NCBI RefSeq assembly: GCF_923079645.1
Contig: NZ_CAKLPY010000002.1
Span: 124,001-188,000, forward strand
DNA length: 64,000 bases
Reading direction: 5' to 3'
Origin: Emticicia aquatica
GTDB lineage: Bacteria; Bacteroidota; Bacteroidia; Cytophagales; Spirosomataceae
The notes beneath the pieces are model-generated. The model ran no database searches. It was not told the origin of the DNA and worked only from the letters and a program-made list of their open reading frames with translations. Each line of letters begins with the position of its first letter. Position 1 is the stretch's first letter. The position numbers were made by a program, and so were the translations under genes. Below, piece by piece: positions 61,572-64,000 of this stretch.

Positions 61572-62546
61572 CTAAGCCAAACCCTCTTTCAATAAATCAT
61601 GCAAATGCACAAAACCTAGAGCCACTTTATCTTCCATAACAACCAACTGAGTAATGCTTTGTCTCTGCATTATTGCCAAGGCATTAGCCGCATATTCTTC
61701 GGGTGAAATTACCTTTGGAGTCGCATTCATAATATCTTTAGCTTGCAAAGTAGAAAAATCTTTTTGATTATTCAACATTCGTCTTAAATCCCCATCGGTA
61801 ATGATTCCCATTAGTTCATTCTTCTCATTCACAACCGATGTTGCACCAAGTCTCTTCGATGTCATTTCTAAAATAACAGTCTGAATATCAGCATTTTCAA
61901 GTACTTTTGGCACAGCATTATGTGGAAAAATGTCTCTAACTTTTAGATATAATTTCTTTCCTAAACTTCCGCCAGGATGATATTTTGCAAAATCTCGACT
62001 CGAAAAATCTCGTACTTCAAGCAAACACATAGCTAGGGCGTCACCCAATGCTAAGGCAGCAGTAGTTGAGGTTGTCGGGGCAAGATTGAGTGGACAAGCT
62101 TCACGCTCAACGTGGGCATTAAGTATATAATCCGAATTTTTTGCCAGATAAGAAGATACATTACTTACCATCGCTATAAGCTGATTCCCAAATCTTTTTA
62201 ATAGAGGCACTAAAACTTTGATTTCAGGCGTATCTCCACTTTTAGAAATGCAAAGCACAATGTCGTCATCCTGAATCATCCCTAAATCTCCATGAATGGC
62301 ATCAGCAGCGTGCATAAAAATGGCTGGCGTACCTGTTGAGTTCATAGTAGCCACAATTTTCTGCCCAATAATTGCACTTTTACCAATACCAGTTATTATT
62401 AACCGCCCTTTTGAATTTAGAATTGCGTTAACACAACTCTCAAAATGCTCATCAATATAACTTTTCAAAGAAAGAATTGCCTCCGCCTCATCTTGTAAGA
62501 CTTTTTTAGCAACGCTTTGTATTTTTTTTTCTAACTTCGTATTCAC
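61572..62546 (-). CDS. kdsD: Arabinose-5-phosphate isomerase (KpsF/GutQ family)
   Basis: 324 residues from a GTG at 62546; no in-frame ATG exists near the N-terminus, and a TTG at 62615 gives an unusual hydrophobic extension. The SIS domain (IITGIGKSAIIGQKIV, SKSGDTPEIKVLVP, PTTSTTAALALGDALAM) and two C-terminal CBS domains are clear (ITDGDLRRML, SITQLVVM). The enzyme interconverts D-ribulose-5-P and D-arabinose-5-P, the first step to Kdo of LPS. Its gene faces away from recQ, a neighbour order often seen in Bacteroidota. Confidence 0.9.
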   Translation of the reverse strand: MNTKLEKKIQSVAKKVLQDEAEAILSLKSYIDEHFESCVNAILNSKGRLIITGIGKSAIIGQKIVATMNSTGTPAIFMHAADAIHGDLGMIQDDDIVLCISKSGDTPEIKVLVPLLKRFGNQLIAMVSNVSSYLAKNSDYILNAHVEREACPLNLAPTTSTTAALALGDALAMCLLEVRDFSSRDFAKYHPGGSLGKKLYLKVRDIFPHNAVPKVLENADIQTVILEMTSKRLGATSVVNEKNELMGIITDGDLRRMLNNQKDFSTLQAKDIMNATPKVISPEEYAANALAIMQRQSITQLVVMEDKVALGFVHLHDLLKEGLA

Positions 62547-62779
62547 TTTATTATCACTTGGTTTGACGACAAAAGTAGTTGATGTTTGGTAAGCGTACAA
62601 AAGAAAGTCTATCAAAAGATATTTGTTTGGAAAATGAAATTTATTAAATTTGGTTCAAATCCAATAAATTAAAGCCCAAAGAAAACGTTAAAAATAAATA
62701 ATTCATAAATTCAAAAATAATAGTAACTTAGCAATAATTACTTACCTATTATAATTTTCCGTACAGCAACATTGCATTT

Positions 62780-64000
62780 ATGGTAGAAGCAGCGATACAA
62801 CAGACCTTAAAAGAAAAACTCAAAGAAATCTTTGGCTTTGATGCCTTTAGAGGCGAACAAGAAGTCATTATCAATAATATTGTTAGTGGCAATAACACCT
62901 TTGTGATTATGCCAACGGGAGCTGGAAAATCACTATGTTACCAATTACCTGCAATGGTATTGGAAGGCACAGCAATTGTCATTTCGCCTTTAATTGCCTT
63001 GATGAAAAATCAGGTTGACCAAATGACAGCTTTTGGAATTAATGCTCAATTCTTAAATTCTACACTCAATAAGTCTGAAATGACGAGGGTGAAAAATGAT
63101 GTTTTGAGTGGAGAATGTCGCTTACTTTACATAGCTCCAGAATCATTGACTAAGGAAGATAATCTTATATTCTTGAAAAAGGCTAAACTCTCGTTTATTG
63201 CTGTCGATGAAGCTCACTGTATTTCTGAATGGGGACATGATTTCCGTCCTGAATACCGCCGAATTAGAGGAATTATTGATGATATTGACCCAAAATTGCC
63301 CATTATTGCCCTTACCGCCACGGCAACTCCAAAAGTACAACAAGATATTCAGAAGAACCTCAACATGGAGGAGTCTTATATTTTCAAATCTTCGTTCAAC
63401 CGCAAAAATCTCTATTATGAGATTAGACCAAAGATTGATTCAAAAAAACAACTCATTCGTTATATAGCCAACAACAAAGGCAAATCTGGTATTATCTATT
63501 GTTTGAGTCGCAAGAAAGTGGAAGAAATTGCAAGTTTACTAACAGTAAACGGTATTAAAGCTCTTCCTTACCACGCTGGCTTAGATGCAGATACACGCAT
63601 GAAAAACCAAGATGCATTTTTGAATGAAGAATCGGATGTAATCGTGGCAACAATTGCGTTTGGCATGGGCATTGATAAACCCGATGTTAGATTTGTGATT
63701 CACTACGATGCACCAAAATCACTCGAAGGCTATTATCAAGAAACTGGACGTGCTGGGCGTGATGGATTAGAAGGAAACTGCTTGATGTTTTATGCTTATG
63801 ATGATATTCTTAAATTAGAAAAGTTCAATAAAGATAAAACCGTTACCGAACGAGACAATGCACGTGCTTTGCTCATGGAAATGGTTGCTTATTCTAATTT
63901 AGGTGTTTGCCGTCGTCGTCAATTATTAAGTTATTTTGGTGAATATTCTGATAAAGATTGTGGTTTTTGCGATAACTGTATCAAACCTACAAAGAAAATC
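62780..64000 (+). CDS. recQ: ATP-dependent DNA helicase RecQ, C-terminus cut by window edge
   Basis: 407 residues visible, then the window ends. Superfamily 2 helicase motifs: MPTGAGKSLCYQLPA (Walker A), VDEAHCISEWGHDFRPEY (DEAH and RecQ motif 0 vicinity), ALTATATPKVQQDI, VATIAFGMGIDKPDVRFVIH and QETGRAGRDG. The Zn-binding region is starting near the edge (CRRRQLL, DCGFCDNCIK). The N-terminal MVEAAIQQTLKEKLKEIFGF is normal. RecQ unwinds DNA in recombination and fork repair. The missing part should hold the rest of the zinc, winged-helix and HRDC domains. Confidence 0.96.
   Translation, partial: MVEAAIQQTLKEKLKEIFGFDAFRGEQEVIINNIVSGNNTFVIMPTGAGKSLCYQLPAMVLEGTAIVISPLIALMKNQVDQMTAFGINAQFLNSTLNKSEMTRVKNDVLSGECRLLYIAPESLTKEDNLIFLKKAKLSFIAVDEAHCISEWGHDFRPEYRRIRGIIDDIDPKLPIIALTATATPKVQQDIQKNLNMEESYIFKSSFNRKNLYYEIRPKIDSKKQLIRYIANNKGKSGIIYCLSRKKVEEIASLLTVNGIKALPYHAGLDADTRMKNQDAFLNEESDVIVATIAFGMGIDKPDVRFVIHYDAPKSLEGYYQETGRAGRDGLEGNCLMFYAYDDILKLEKFNKDKTVTERDNARALLMEMVAYSNLGVCRRRQLLSYFGEYSDKDCGFCDNCIKPTKKI

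Overview
The window looks like chromosomal DNA of a low-GC Bacteroidota, most likely a Cytophagales (Spirosomataceae/Leadbetterellaceae-type) environmental bacterium. The evidence is a TonB-dependent transporter with a carboxypeptidase-regulatory-like N-terminus, DUF4494, FIST and LytTR signalling proteins, promoter-like TAnnTTTG boxes, weak Shine-Dalgarno sequences and AT-rich intergenic DNA. The genus is inference. I saw no rRNA or tRNA genes, CRISPR arrays, insertion sequences or phage genes.

Layout. Positions 1-5.4 kb: a papain-like protease running off the left edge, two paralogous AraC-type regulators flanking a cupin and a SnoaL-like secreted protein, then panC. 5.6-8.9 kb: an LpxH-like phosphoesterase with a MurG-like glycosyltransferase, DUF4494 and a small lipoprotein. 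9.0-14.6 kb: glycerophosphodiesterase, TonB-dependent transporter and beta-helix lipoprotein on one strand, with a three-repeat, 11-nt-period Pho-box-like element before the transporter. 14.9-22.1 kb: an unexplained cytosolic/secreted gene pair, M20 peptidase, short HPF and two paralogous propeller-like secreted proteins. 22.2-30.3 kb: a signalling island of an AI-2E-type permease, an H-NOX protein, a large PAS/hybrid/HPt kinase and a LytTR regulator, convergent with a FIST protein plus second hybrid kinase and separated from it by a perfect 29-bp inverted repeat.

30.9-49.9 kb is an exopolysaccharide locus. It holds an MBOAT/SGNH O-acetylation pair, a receiver protein, a polyprenyl-phosphate sugar transferase fused to a degenerate receiver and carrying a four-cysteine insertion, five or more glycosyltransferases, an acetyltransferase, Wzy-like, Wzx-like and Wzc-like proteins, a half-length TolC-like protein, and an orphan HPt domain at the far edge. 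The plus-strand half and minus-strand half converge on an embedded tRNA pseudouridine synthase. The initiating transferase, flippase, polymerase and co-polymerase/export proteins together imply a Wzx/Wzy-dependent pathway. The receiver, pseudo-receiver and HPt suggest phosphorelay control.

50-64 kb is mostly ordinary: a secreted purple-acid-phosphatase-like enzyme, a U32 peptidase-family RNA hydroxylation protein, an HxlR regulator beside a 30-codon nitroreductase remnant, two secreted hydrolases, an M48 protease, DUF898, KpsF and the start of recQ. The items I would look at first are the regulated exopolysaccharide initiator, the H-NOX/FIST sensory island, the Pho-like element, the nitroreductase remnant, two unlisted 37-residue ORFs and a C8 tract just upstream of the DUF898 start.
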